Source: Salinisphaera sp. T31B1 (lineage in GTDB: Bacteria > Pseudomonadota > Gammaproteobacteria > Nevskiales > Salinisphaeraceae). Taken from it: DNA of 64,000 nt. The stretch lies in the NCBI RefSeq assembly GCF_040361275.1, contig NZ_APNH01000002.1, forward strand, positions 806,001-870,000, written 5' to 3'. The position numbers were made by a program, and so were the translations under genes. The stretch's first letter is position 1, and each line of letters starts with the position of its first letter. Shown piece after piece: positions 25,796-35,098 of this stretch. Below the pieces are notes generated by a model. The model made no database searches. It had not been told where the DNA came from and worked only from the letters and a program-made list of their open reading frames with translations.

Positions 25796-28700
25796 ATGGA
25801 TTATTCCCGCCCCAGCCAGATCGACGAAGCCGCCTACCGTGGCGTGCTCGACAATTACCGCTGCGACGAGTCTACCCAGCTCGCCCGTCTGATCGAGATC
25901 GCACGCGTCGAGCGCGCGACCAGCCGGCGTATCGAAACACGCGCCGGCAAACTGGTTCAGGCCGTACGTGACAAGAATGCGCATGGCAGCGGCATCGATG
26001 CGTTCATGCACGAGTATGAGCTGTCCAGCCAGGAAGGCGTGGTGCTCATGTGCCTGGCCGAGGCGTTGCTGCGAATACCCGACGACCGGACCGTCGACCG
26101 TCTGATCGACGACAAGATCGGCGGCTCGAACTGGGAATCGCACCTCGGCGAGTCCAAATCGTGGTTCGTCAATGCATCGACCTGGGGGCTCATGCTGACT
26201 GGCCGCATCCTGCGATATGACGACGCGCCACAGCGGAATTTCCGAACGGTGCTGCAACGCATGGTCAAGCGCAGCGGTGAACCGTTCATCCGTCAGGCGG
26301 TCAGCCAGGCCATGCGGATCATGGGCAAACAGTTCGTGATGGGCCGTACCATCGAGGAGGCGATCTCCAACGCGCGGTCGCTGGAGAAACGCGGCTATAC
26401 CTATTCCTACGACATGCTCGGGGAAGCCGCGCGAACGGACAAGGACGCACAGCGATACTTCGACGATTATTACCACGCGATCGAGGAATGCGGACGCGCG
26501 AGCAAGAATCTCGGACCGGAAAAGTCACCGGGCGTATCGGTGAAGCTATCGGCCCTGCACGCGCGCTACGAACTTGCCCACCGGGAGCGTGTTCACAAAG
26601 AATTGCTCCCTAGGTTGCTGCGGCTGGCGCGCCTGGCCGCGGAAAAGAACATCAACCTGACGATCGACGCCGAAGAAGCCGGCCGGCTCGATTTATCGCT
26701 GGAGCTATTTGCCTGTGTGTCGCAGGAGGCCGATCTCGCAAACTGGCAAGGTCTGGGCCTGGCCGTGCAGGCCTACCAGAAGCGTGCGCTCGATGTGATC
26801 GAGTGGCTCGCCGACCTGGGACGCCGTCACGAGCGACGCATCATGATCCGGCTGGTCAAGGGCGCCTACTGGGATACCGAAATCAAGCGGGCTCAGGAAG
26901 CCGGCGTGGACGGCTACCCGGTGTTCACGCGCAAGACCAACACCGACGTATCGTTTTTGGCCTGTGCACGCCGAATCCTCGATCATTCGGATGTGTTCTA
27001 CGGGCAGTTCGCCACGCATAACGCACATACCCTGTCGTACATCCGAGAGATGGTCGGCGAGCGTAGCGACTACGAATTTCAGCGCCTGCACGGAATGGGC
27101 GAAGCGCTCTATGAACAGATCGTCGAAAAAGGGGAGCAGCAGGCCGCCTGCCGTATCTATGCGCCGGTTGGCGCACACGAGGATCTGCTCGCCTATCTCG
27201 TACGCCGACTGCTTGAGAACGGTGCGAACAGTTCGTTCGTGAATCGTCTGGTCGACGAAAGCGAACCCGTCGAGGATATCGTCGCCGACCCGGTCGCCTT
27301 GGCCGAGCGGCAGGAGTCGGCCACGCACCCGAAAATTCCGCTGCCACACGATCTGTACGGTGAACGGCGGCCGAATGCACGCGGCGTCGAACTGACCGAC
27401 ATCCGCGAACTCGACGCGCTGGCCAAGGGCATGCGCGAAGCCGATGCCAAGGTCTGGCGCGCCGCGCCGCTGATCAATGGCAAGACGCCCGCATCCAAAG
27501 ATCGCGACGACGACAGACGGCAGACACAGCCGGTATATTCGCCCGCCGATGGCCAACGCACCGTGGGCGACGTCAGCTGGGCCACGCCGGCCGATATCGA
27601 CGCCGCGCTGGCCGCCGCCGCCGGTGCCGCCGATCGCTGGAGCGCCACGCCCGGACGCGAGCGGGCTGCCTGTCTGCGTCGTTACGCCGATCTGCTGGAA
27701 AGCCACACCGCCGAACTCGTGGCACTTTGCGCCCGCGAAGCCGGCAAGCATATTCCCGACGGAATTGCCGAGGTTCGAGAGGCCGTCGATTTCTGTCGCT
27801 ACTACGCCTGCCAGGTCGAAGACGAATTCGATGGAGAGAAAGTGCTGCCCGGCCCGACCGGTGAACGCAATACGTATCGTCTGGACGGTCGCGGCGTATT
27901 CGTGTGCATCTGTCCGTGGAATTTCCCACTCGCCATCTTCACCGGCCAGGTCACCGCAGCCCTGGCCGCGGGCAATGCAGTGATCGCCAAACCGGCAGAG
28001 CAAACCTGTCTGATTGGCGCGCGCGCCGTCGAATTGATGCACGAAGCCGGCATCCCGACCGACGTGTTGCATCTGTTGCCGGGCGATGGCCCGAGCGTGG
28101 GCGCGAAGCTGGTCGCCGATGCCCGTGTTAGCGGCGTGGCGTTCACCGGGTCACTGGCCACCGCCAAGGCGATCAACAAGACGCTGGCCGAACGCGACGG
28201 CCCGCTGATTCCGCTGATCGCCGAAACCGGCGGTCAGAACGCCATGATCGTCGACTCCTCAGCGCTGATCGAGCAGGTGGTGGCCGATGTGATCAAATCG
28301 GGCTTCCAGAGTGCCGGGCAGCGCTGTTCTGCTCTGCGAGTGCTCTACGTACAGAACGATATCGCCGATACGCTGCTGACGATGCTATCCGGCGCGATGG
28401 CGGAACTGTCTATCGGCGATCCGTGGAATCTGGCCACCGATGTCACCCCGGTCATTGATGCCGAAGCACGCGATGGGTTGACCGCCTATGCCGAAAAAGC
28501 CGGCGAAACACTGGAAACCGTCTATTCGTGTCGGTTGGGCGAAGCGGCTCGTCGAGGCACATTCTTTGCCCCCCGTGCTCTGGCACTCGAGCGTATCGAA
28601 CAGCTTGGCGACGAGCAGTTCGGGCCGATTGTTCACGTGATTCGCTTCGAGGCCGACGAACTCGATCAGGTCGTCGAGGATATCAACGGCCTCGGCTACG

Positions 28701-29017
28701 GACTGACGTTCGGCATCCACAGCCGTATCGATACCACGGTCGAACGGGTCCTGCGTCGTATCAAGGTGGGTAATGCCTACGTCAACCGCAACATGATCGG
28801 CGCCGTGGTAGGCGTACATCCGTTTGGTGGCGAAGGGCTATCCGGTACCGGCCCGAAGGCGGGCGGGCCACACTATCTCCATCGTTTTGCCACCGAGCGT
28901 GCCGTCAGCCGAGATACCACCGCTGCCGGGGGCAACGCCTCGCTGATGTCCCTGGAAGAAGACGAGCCATCCACGCATTCGCTCGTCACCCCGGAACCGC
29001 AGCGCTACGCAGGATAA
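25796..29017 (+). CDS. putA: Bifunctional proline dehydrogenase / glutamate-semialdehyde dehydrogenase
   Basis: PutA oxidises proline to glutamate in two steps, first with FAD and then with NAD+, channelling the intermediate between active sites at the membrane face. The 1073-residue protein has a helical arm, a proline dehydrogenase barrel (INLTIDAEEAGRLDLSLE, MIRLVKGAYWDTEIKRAQ) and an aldehyde dehydrogenase domain with AETGGQNAMIVDSSALIEQV and the catalytic Cys in GQRCSALRVLYVQ. The N-terminal ribbon-helix-helix of E. coli PutA is missing, as is the long C-terminal domain of the largest PutA proteins. It therefore should not repress its own operon, and some other regulator must. The start is ATG 25796. 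putP faces it from the other side. Confidence 0.96.
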   Translation: MDYSRPSQIDEAAYRGVLDNYRCDESTQLARLIEIARVERATSRRIETRAGKLVQAVRDKNAHGSGIDAFMHEYELSSQEGVVLMCLAEALLRIPDDRTVDRLIDDKIGGSNWESHLGESKSWFVNASTWGLMLTGRILRYDDAPQRNFRTVLQRMVKRSGEPFIRQAVSQAMRIMGKQFVMGRTIEEAISNARSLEKRGYTYSYDMLGEAARTDKDAQRYFDDYYHAIEECGRASKNLGPEKSPGVSVKLSALHARYELAHRERVHKELLPRLLRLARLAAEKNINLTIDAEEAGRLDLSLELFACVSQEADLANWQGLGLAVQAYQKRALDVIEWLADLGRRHERRIMIRLVKGAYWDTEIKRAQEAGVDGYPVFTRKTNTDVSFLACARRILDHSDVFYGQFATHNAHTLSYIREMVGERSDYEFQRLHGMGEALYEQIVEKGEQQAACRIYAPVGAHEDLLAYLVRRLLENGANSSFVNRLVDESEPVEDIVADPVALAERQESATHPKIPLPHDLYGERRPNARGVELTDIRELDALAKGMREADAKVWRAAPLINGKTPASKDRDDDRRQTQPVYSPADGQRTVGDVSWATPADIDAALAAAAGAADRWSATPGRERAACLRRYADLLESHTAELVALCAREAGKHIPDGIAEVREAVDFCRYYACQVEDEFDGEKVLPGPTGERNTYRLDGRGVFVCICPWNFPLAIFTGQVTAALAAGNAVIAKPAEQTCLIGARAVELMHEAGIPTDVLHLLPGDGPSVGAKLVADARVSGVAFTGSLATAKAINKTLAERDGPLIPLIAETGGQNAMIVDSSALIEQVVADVIKSGFQSAGQRCSALRVLYVQNDIADTLLTMLSGAMAELSIGDPWNLATDVTPVIDAEARDGLTAYAEKAGETLETVYSCRLGEAARRGTFFAPRALALERIEQLGDEQFGPIVHVIRFEADELDQVVEDINGLGYGLTFGIHSRIDTTVERVLRRIKVGNAYVNRNMIGAVVGVHPFGGEGLSGTGPKAGGPHYLHRFATERAVSRDTTAAGGNASLMSLEEDEPSTHSLVTPEPQRYAG

Positions 29018-29176
29018 GACGGCTCGCTCCGCGTCGCGCCGGTCGACTCCGATCGGCGCGCGCGGCGTCGCGGATCGAGACGAACCCGCCTTGGATCGGA
29101 AATGAGCCGGACAACCGCGAACCGCGGAAGCGCACCACGCCGCTCAGCCTAGCTACCCGACGCTACGTTGCTGACA

Positions 29177-29196
29177 GCCATGCCATGCCATGCCAT
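29177..29196. repeat. Tandem repeat, four copies of GCCAT
   Basis: Four perfect copies of the 5-base unit GCCAT lie in the non-coding gap between putA and putP. A tract this short may be chance or may vary in copy number by slippage. Confidence 0.8.
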
Positions 29197-29443
29197 GTGT
29201 GCGTCATCTGGCCGTGTGCTTGAAACGCCCGCCTCAGATTCGATGAGCCCCGCCTGGATATTGCGATCCGGGCAGACTTCTGTCTAGCGCGAGGCGAAAG
29301 GGACCCGATATCACCAGGAACCGCGACCGGTAGGCGCAGCCTGCGGTAAACGCCGGTACAAGCCCGTGCGCAGCGCGCACAGCCTCTTGGCAAAATACTC
29401 TTCGAAATGAGCACTTCGACAATCGATGCCCCGGCGGGATGCG

Positions 29444-29473
29444 AGCCCCACTACGTCGGCCCGTAGCGGGGCT
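29444..29473 (-). terminator. Stem-loop after putP, possible terminator
   Basis: AGCCCC-A-CTACG pairs with CGTAG-C-GGGGCT around a 6-base loop, with one internal A/C mismatch. It starts about 19 bases after the putP stop on the minus strand. No T run follows on that strand, so it is only a possible terminator or an RNA-stabilising hairpin. Confidence 0.4.
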
Positions 29474-29491
29474 CGGCGGTCTCGCCTGCGA

Positions 29492-30985
29492 TCAGTTGGT
29501 CTCGAGCGCGCGATATTCGCCGGTCGACTGGGTCGCCAAACTCACGACATAGATCGCAAGCCAGGCCACGATAAACCCGGGAATGATCTCGTAGACCCCG
29601 GGGCCACCGAGGAAGCCGCTGTTCCAACCCAACGCGATCCAGGCGATAACGGTGACCGCTCCGGCCACCAGGCCGGCGACAGCGCCGGCACCGGACATGC
29701 GCGGCCAGACCAGCGAGAGAATGATCAACGGTCCGAACGCCGCGCCGAACCCGGCCCAGGCATTACTGACCAGGCCGAGCACCTGCGAATTCGGGTCGCT
29801 GGCGATGAACGCTGCAACGATACCCACGATGAGTACGCTGACTCGCCCGATCAGCACGCTTTCACTCTCCGAGGCGTCCTTACGCAGAAACAGACGGTAG
29901 AAATCCTCGGTCAGCGAAGAAGACGCCACCAGCAACTGGCTGGAGATCGTACTCATGACCGCTGCCAGCAGTGCCGCATAGAGAAAGCCGGTGACGAACG
30001 GATTGAACAACAGATCCGCCAGCACGATGAAGATGGTCTCGGAGTCTTCGACGTTCAGGCCGTTACGCACTGCATAGGCACGTCCGAACACACCGAGCGA
30101 CACCGCCCCGATCAGAGAAATGCCCATCCAGGTCATGCCGATATTGCGTGCGGTCGATACCTGGGACACCGAACGGATGGCCATGAACCGAACGATGATA
30201 TGCGGCTGCCCGAAATACCCCAGCCCCCAGGTCACCGCGGATAGAAACCCGATGATCGTCAGCCCGTTGGTCAATGAAAGGAAGTTCGGATCGACCTGAG
30301 CAAGCGTCTCGGAGGCCTGGGCGTAACCGCCGCCGCCGCTGCCGAACAAGACCACGGCCGGCATGATAATCAGCGCCAACATCATGATCACGCCCTGGCA
30401 GAAGTCAGTCAGGCTGACGGCCAGGAAACCGCCCACCACGGTGTAGGCCAGCACTACCGCGAGCGTGCCCCACACACCTACCGAGTAGTCGCTGAACGAA
30501 CCGATATTGACGACCTCGCCGAACGCACTCTGAACGAGCTTGCCGCCGGCCACCAAACCGGATGCGGTATATACCGAGAAGAACACCACGATGATGATCG
30601 CCGACACGGTTCGCAGCGCCATGGCCTTGCTCGGAAAGCGATTCGACAGGAACTGGGGAATCGTGAGGCTGTTGTCATAGCGTTCGGTCTGCTCGCGCAG
30701 CCGCGGAGCCACCACGATCCAGTTAACCAACGCCCCTACGAACAGGCCGATGCCGATCCAGGCCTCCACCAGGCCGGACGCATACAGCGCACCGGGCAGG
30801 CCGAGCAGTAGCCAGCCGCTCATATCGGACGCGCCGGCCGACAACGCAGCGACCGCCGGGCTGAGCTGTCGCCCGCCCAACATGTATTCCTCGGACGATG
30901 CGGTGGACTTGCGCCAGGCATAGAAGCCAATGCCGATCATCAATCCGAAATAGATCAGCAGGCTGATCCAGACACCAATAGCCAT
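29492..30985 (-). CDS. putP: Sodium/proline symporter
   Basis: This 497-residue SSS-family transporter imports proline with sodium, feeding PutA or supplying a compatible solute. About 13 membrane segments are expected. Characteristic stretches are EYMLGGRQLSPAVAALSAGA and SDMSGWLLLGLPGALYASGL near the N-terminus, with residues that form the sodium and substrate sites, and GYFGQPHIIVRFMAIRSV in the middle. ATG 30985 is preceded by AGGGGG. It converges with putA rather than forming the divergent putA-putP arrangement of E. coli, so the two have separate promoters. Confidence 0.95.
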   Translation of the reverse strand: MAIGVWISLLIYFGLMIGIGFYAWRKSTASSEEYMLGGRQLSPAVAALSAGASDMSGWLLLGLPGALYASGLVEAWIGIGLFVGALVNWIVVAPRLREQTERYDNSLTIPQFLSNRFPSKAMALRTVSAIIIVVFFSVYTASGLVAGGKLVQSAFGEVVNIGSFSDYSVGVWGTLAVVLAYTVVGGFLAVSLTDFCQGVIMMLALIIMPAVVLFGSGGGGYAQASETLAQVDPNFLSLTNGLTIIGFLSAVTWGLGYFGQPHIIVRFMAIRSVSQVSTARNIGMTWMGISLIGAVSLGVFGRAYAVRNGLNVEDSETIFIVLADLLFNPFVTGFLYAALLAAVMSTISSQLLVASSSLTEDFYRLFLRKDASESESVLIGRVSVLIVGIVAAFIASDPNSQVLGLVSNAWAGFGAAFGPLIILSLVWPRMSGAGAVAGLVAGAVTVIAWIALGWNSGFLGGPGVYEIIPGFIVAWLAIYVVSLATQSTGEYRALETN

Positions 30986-31298
30986 GAATTCCCCCTAGTC
31001 AGCAGATTGCATCGACAGCCAGCGTTTCATATTCCGATAGTGCTGTGAAGACAGAACCAAATCTGTTCCGCCACTTGCAACACGTGCGGGCGGCCTAGAT
31101 TTGAGACAAATCCCGGAACCGGGTCCGTGCTCGCGCGGGCCGCAAAGCCCCGCCGCATCGCGCTTGAAGCCTCACTGGAACGCTCGGTAGGGCACCACAG
31201 ACTCGACATGAGTCGTACCGCTGGCCGAGAATCTCCACCGGTACGCTGCGCGACTAATTGCTGACGTATCAATCAGATCTTTTCCGGTCGGACGGCCG
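30986..31298. other. Non-coding interval upstream of putP
   Basis: These 313 bases lie between the putP start and the waaA stop. They should carry the putP promoter. I see no terminator with a T run for waaA, no repeat and no small gene. Confidence 0.45.
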
Positions 31299-32582
31299 CT
31301 ACCCGACGATCAGAGGCCGCACCAGCGCCAGCGAACGCAGCAGCCCGCCGCGATGTGTGGAGGCGATCTCGGCGGCTGCCTGCCCGGCCCGTTCACGCGA
31401 GCCGCTATCGTCGATCCAGGCTCTGAGACAGGCCGCGAGCGCAGACGGGGTGTCACACACGACCGCCGCACCGGCTTCCGCCAGTGCCTCTATGACCTCG
31501 CGCCACTCTTCGATATGCGCGCCCACGCACAGCGGGCGGCCCAGGGCCGCGGCCTCGATCACATTGTGGCCGCCGACGCCGGGTAACAGACTGCCGCCGA
31601 CGAAGACCATATCCGCCGCCGCATAGAACATCGGCACCTCGCCCAGCGTGTCGGCGAACACGATATCGGTCGCCTCGTTGACAGCCTCCCCGCGGCTGCG
31701 ACGGGCCACCCGATAGCCGCTGCCGCTGAGGATCTGTGCCACGGCCTCGAAACGCTGCGGATGACGCGGCGCAATCACCAGCAGCGCATCACCGTGCGTC
31801 TGCAGCAGGCGGTCGAAGGTTTCGATGAGCAACCGCTCTTCTCCGGCATGGGTGCTGGCCGCGACCCAGACCGGCCGCTCGAGCGCGCCCCACTGCTCGC
31901 GTAGCGCCTGGCCCCGCCGGGTGATCGACTCCATGTCGGATACGTCGTATTTCAGGTTGCCGGTGACGTGGACGCTATCGGGGTTGGCTCCGAGCGATAA
32001 GAACCGTTCTGCATGCACCTCGTGTGCCGCGGCGATTACGGCAATCCGGCTGAGCATGAAGCGCATGATTGCAGCGACGCCCAGGCGCTGATAGCGCGCG
32101 GCCGAACGCCGCGACAGGCTTGCATTGAGCAACCCGAGTGGCACCCGAGCGCGCTCGGAAGCGGCCACCAGATTGGGCCATAACTCGGTTTCGGCCAACA
32201 GGCCGACTCGCGGCGCGGCGCGACGGAGAAAACGCCGAGTAGCGCCCATCGTGTCCAACGGTAGATACGCATAGCGAACGCCGTCGTCCCCGAAGCGCTC
32301 GCGTGCCTGCGCACGCCCGGTCGGCGTCATGGTCGTGATCAGGATCGGCACCCGCGGATGCTGTTCGCGCAGCGCGCGCACGAACGGCGCGATCAGCAGC
32401 ACCTCGCCGACCGAAGCGGCATGCACCCAGATCGGAGCCCCCGGCTGCTCCGCGATATAACCCAATCGTTCGCCCCAATCGCCTGCATAGCCGGGCTCAC
32501 GCCGGCTGCGCCAGTAAAAATAGGCAAAAACGAACGGCAGAACCAGCCAGGTGGCTAGACAATAGATCGCGCGCCAGACCAT
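31299..32582 (-). CDS. waaA: 3-deoxy-D-manno-octulosonic acid (Kdo) transferase
   Basis: WaaA adds Kdo from CMP-Kdo to lipid A precursor at the cytoplasmic face of the inner membrane. The protein has 427 residues: an N-terminal membrane anchor (about 5-25), then WVHAASVGEVLLIAPFVRAL with the catalytic Glu, ETELWPNLVAASERARVPLG, VTGNLKYD at the domain linker and a C-terminal CMP-Kdo half with FVGGSLLPGVGGHNVIEAAA. I chose ATG 32582, one base after the hldE stop. Upstream codons in the frame lie inside hldE. Because a Kdo kinase gene (kdkA) is nearby, this WaaA may add a single Kdo, as in other bacteria with that pair; this is inference. Confidence 0.95.
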   Translation of the reverse strand: MVWRAIYCLATWLVLPFVFAYFYWRSRREPGYAGDWGERLGYIAEQPGAPIWVHAASVGEVLLIAPFVRALREQHPRVPILITTMTPTGRAQARERFGDDGVRYAYLPLDTMGATRRFLRRAAPRVGLLAETELWPNLVAASERARVPLGLLNASLSRRSAARYQRLGVAAIMRFMLSRIAVIAAAHEVHAERFLSLGANPDSVHVTGNLKYDVSDMESITRRGQALREQWGALERPVWVAASTHAGEERLLIETFDRLLQTHGDALLVIAPRHPQRFEAVAQILSGSGYRVARRSRGEAVNEATDIVFADTLGEVPMFYAAADMVFVGGSLLPGVGGHNVIEAAALGRPLCVGAHIEEWREVIEALAEAGAAVVCDTPSALAACLRAWIDDSGSRERAGQAAAEIASTHRGGLLRSLALVRPLIVG

Positions 32583-32583
32583 A

Positions 32584-34023
32584 TCAGCCGATACGGTCCG
32601 GGCTGTTGAGCCGGTCGATGATCGCCGTGGTGGAAAAACCCTCGACGAAATCGAGAATACGGACTTCACCGCCAGCGTCGATGACACAGGCGCCGCCGGC
32701 CACCTGGTCCGGCCGGTAGTCTCCGCCCTTGACGAGAATGTCAGGACACAGCCGGCAGATCAGACGCTCCGGCGTGTCTTCCGAAAACGGGACCACCCAG
32801 TCGACCGAACTCAAGCCGCGCAGTACCTGCATGCGGTGGTCCAGATCGTTGACCGGCCGGCTCGACCCTTTGAGTCGTTTGACCGACGCATCGTCGTTGA
32901 CCGCCACGATCAGCCAGTCGCCGAGTGCGCGGGCCGCTTCCAGATAGGCGATATGGCCCGGGTGCAACAGATCGAAACAACCATTGGTCATCACCACGCG
33001 ATCACCGTGCGCGCGAGCTTCGGCCACCAGGCCGGCCAGCTGCTCCTCGTCGACCACACCGTGCCGCTGCCCGCGACCGACCCGTGCGGCGCGTTCGAGC
33101 TCGGCCGGCGAGACGGTGGCCGTACCCAGCTTGGCTACCACTATGCTCGCGGCAAGATTGGCGATTGCGGCCGCCTCGCCGACGGCCACTCCGGCCCCCA
33201 GGCCGGCAGCCAGTATCGCGATCACCGTATCGCCGGCGCCGGTGACATCGAACACCTCCTGGGCCTGGGCCGGCAGGTGCAGGTGCGACTCGGCCGAAAA
33301 CAGGCTCATGCCCTTCTCGCTACGGGTCACCAGCAGATGATCGATCTCCAGATGGGTGCGCAGCACTTCGGCGCGCCGCTCGAGTTCACCGTCGTCACCG
33401 ATCGGCCCGGCGACGCTTTCGAATTCATGAAGATTGGGCGTAATGAGCGTGGCCCCGCGGTACCGCTGCCAGTCGCCACCCTTGGGATCAACCAGTACGG
33501 GCACGCCCGCCGCGCGGGCGGCGGCGATGAATTGCTCCACGCCGGCTAACGTGCCCTTGCCGTAGTCGGAACAAATGACGACATCGGTATCGGTCAATGC
33601 GGCCTCGAAGGCCTCAGCCAATGCCGGGCCATCGAAGGCGCCGGCGTGTGCGAACGACTCTTCGAAGTCCAGCCGGATCAGCTGCTGATTGCGGCTGAGC
33701 ACCCGCAGTTTGGCGATGGTCGGATGCGCCGGACTTTCGATGAACTCGGTCGCCACACCGGCATCGGTAAGCAGACGACGCGCCGCCGCGGCCGGCTCGT
33801 CACGCCCCACTACGCCGATCAGACGCGTTCGCGCGCCCACCCGAGCCAGGTTCAGGGCCACGTTGGCCGCCCCACCCAGCCGACGCTCTTCACGACCGAT
33901 CCGCACCACCGGCACCGGCGCTTCCGGCGAGATCCGGCCAGTGTCGCCATACCAGTAGCGATCGAGCATGACGTCGCCGACCACCAGCACGCGCGCGGCT
34001 TCGAAACAGGGAATGGGCAGCAT
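32584..34023 (-). CDS. hldE: Bifunctional heptose-7-phosphate kinase / heptose-1-phosphate adenylyltransferase
   Basis: HldE makes ADP-D-glycero-D-manno-heptose for the inner lipopolysaccharide core. The N-terminal ribokinase domain starts VLVVGDVMLDRYWYGDTGRI and has the catalytic DVTGAGDTVIAILAAGLG. The C-terminal nucleotidyltransferase has VMTNGCFDLLHPGHIAYLEA. At 479 residues from ATG 34023 it matches E. coli (477). An ATG pair at 34056-34059 with AGGA upstream would add 12 residues and is a credible alternative. The next step, epimerisation, is done by HldD encoded at 36902-37858. hldE and waaA form a minus-strand pair, divergent from the lpxL-type gene. Confidence 0.95.
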   Translation of the reverse strand: MLPIPCFEAARVLVVGDVMLDRYWYGDTGRISPEAPVPVVRIGREERRLGGAANVALNLARVGARTRLIGVVGRDEPAAAARRLLTDAGVATEFIESPAHPTIAKLRVLSRNQQLIRLDFEESFAHAGAFDGPALAEAFEAALTDTDVVICSDYGKGTLAGVEQFIAAARAAGVPVLVDPKGGDWQRYRGATLITPNLHEFESVAGPIGDDGELERRAEVLRTHLEIDHLLVTRSEKGMSLFSAESHLHLPAQAQEVFDVTGAGDTVIAILAAGLGAGVAVGEAAAIANLAASIVVAKLGTATVSPAELERAARVGRGQRHGVVDEEQLAGLVAEARAHGDRVVMTNGCFDLLHPGHIAYLEAARALGDWLIVAVNDDASVKRLKGSSRPVNDLDHRMQVLRGLSSVDWVVPFSEDTPERLICRLCPDILVKGGDYRPDQVAGGACVIDAGGEVRILDFVEGFSTTAIIDRLNSPDRIG

Positions 34024-34153
34024 TCGCGGCTTTCGCAAGGAGTGCAATTGCCGCATCATACAAATCCTGTCGGCTGCTGGGTAGCGCCGACAGGCCCCAT
34101 TTGCATCAATGCCGTGCCCATGATTCCAATCCGGCCGACGCCGGCTGCGCTCC

Positions 34154-35089
34154 GTGTCTGATTCGTCCGCCAAACCAAGCTCGCTTACCGCTGCGCGCTT
34201 CTGGCCGAGCTGGTTGCTCATGGGCCTCGGCTGGCTATTGAGCCAGCTGCCCTATCGGCTTCAAATGGCACTGGGCAGTTGGCTCGGCGATATCGCCTAT
34301 CATGTGATCGGTGAGAGACGGCGCGTGGCGCGTATCAACCTGAAGCTCGCTTATCCGGAAATGGACGAAGACGAGCGTCAGAGCCTGCTTCGAGCGCATT
34401 TCCGTTCGGTGGGCAAAGGTGCACTTGAGACCGGCATCTGCTGGTGGGGTCGCCAGTCCAAGGTCGATCGACTGACGCATATTGAGGGCTTTGAACACCT
34501 GGAAGCGGCCGCTACCCGGGGCCGGGGCATCATTCTTCTGTCGGCCCATTTCACCTCGCTGGAGCTGGGCGTGCGCATGGCCAAACCGTTTCTGCGCGAA
34601 CTGGGCTATACCACCACGGCCATGTACAAAGCCCCTCACGATCCGGTCGTCGATCATGTGATGCGTACGCGCCGCGAAGCGCACATCGGCGGCGCGAGCA
34701 TTCCCGATGATGACGTGGTGTCTCTGCTGGCCGCGCTCAAACGACGCGAAGCCGTCTGGTATGCGGGCGATCAGAAGGGCGATCGGCGCTTGAGCGTGCT
34801 CGTGGATTTCTTCGGCCAGCCGGCGCGCACCCACTCGGCCATAAGCCGTCTGGCACGCATCAGTCGTGCGACTGTCGTGCCTTTCTTCACGCTGCGACGA
34901 GCCGATGGCGACGGCTATCGACTGATCGTCAAGCCGCCGCTGGACCATTTCCCAAGCGGCGACGACCGGGCCGATGCCGAGCGCATCAACGGCATCATCG
35001 AGCAGGTCGTGGCCGAGGACCCGGCCCAGTACTTCTGGCTGCATCAACGCTTCAAGCGCAAGGGACACAACCCCTACAAACGCCGTTGA
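34154..35089 (+). CDS. LpxL/HtrB-type lipid A acyltransferase
   Basis: This 311-residue inner-membrane acyltransferase is expected to add a secondary acyl chain to Kdo-lipid A. A membrane anchor lies at about 18-35. The catalytic HX4E motif is HFTSLE with His132 and Glu137, in the stretch LLSAHFTSLELG. WYAGDQKGDRRLSVLVDFFG and YFWLHQRFKRK near the C-terminus are typical of the family. The start is GTG 34154 with no clear ribosome site; the next ATG (34219) would lose the anchor's N-terminal half. It is divergent from hldE and converges with kdkA with 9 bases between. LpxL, LpxM or LpxP cannot be distinguished by eye. Confidence 0.88.
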   Translation: MSDSSAKPSSLTAARFWPSWLLMGLGWLLSQLPYRLQMALGSWLGDIAYHVIGERRRVARINLKLAYPEMDEDERQSLLRAHFRSVGKGALETGICWWGRQSKVDRLTHIEGFEHLEAAATRGRGIILLSAHFTSLELGVRMAKPFLRELGYTTTAMYKAPHDPVVDHVMRTRREAHIGGASIPDDDVVSLLAALKRREAVWYAGDQKGDRRLSVLVDFFGQPARTHSAISRLARISRATVVPFFTLRRADGDGYRLIVKPPLDHFPSGDDRADAERINGIIEQVVAEDPAQYFWLHQRFKRKGHNPYKRR

Positions 35090-35098
35090 AAACTGGCC

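Larger units (their letters stand above)
29018..29491. other. Non-coding interval between convergent putA and putP
   Basis: These 474 bases hold no supported gene. They contain a four-copy GCCAT tandem repeat (29177-29196) and a stem-loop just beyond putP (29444-29473). Confidence 0.5.
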
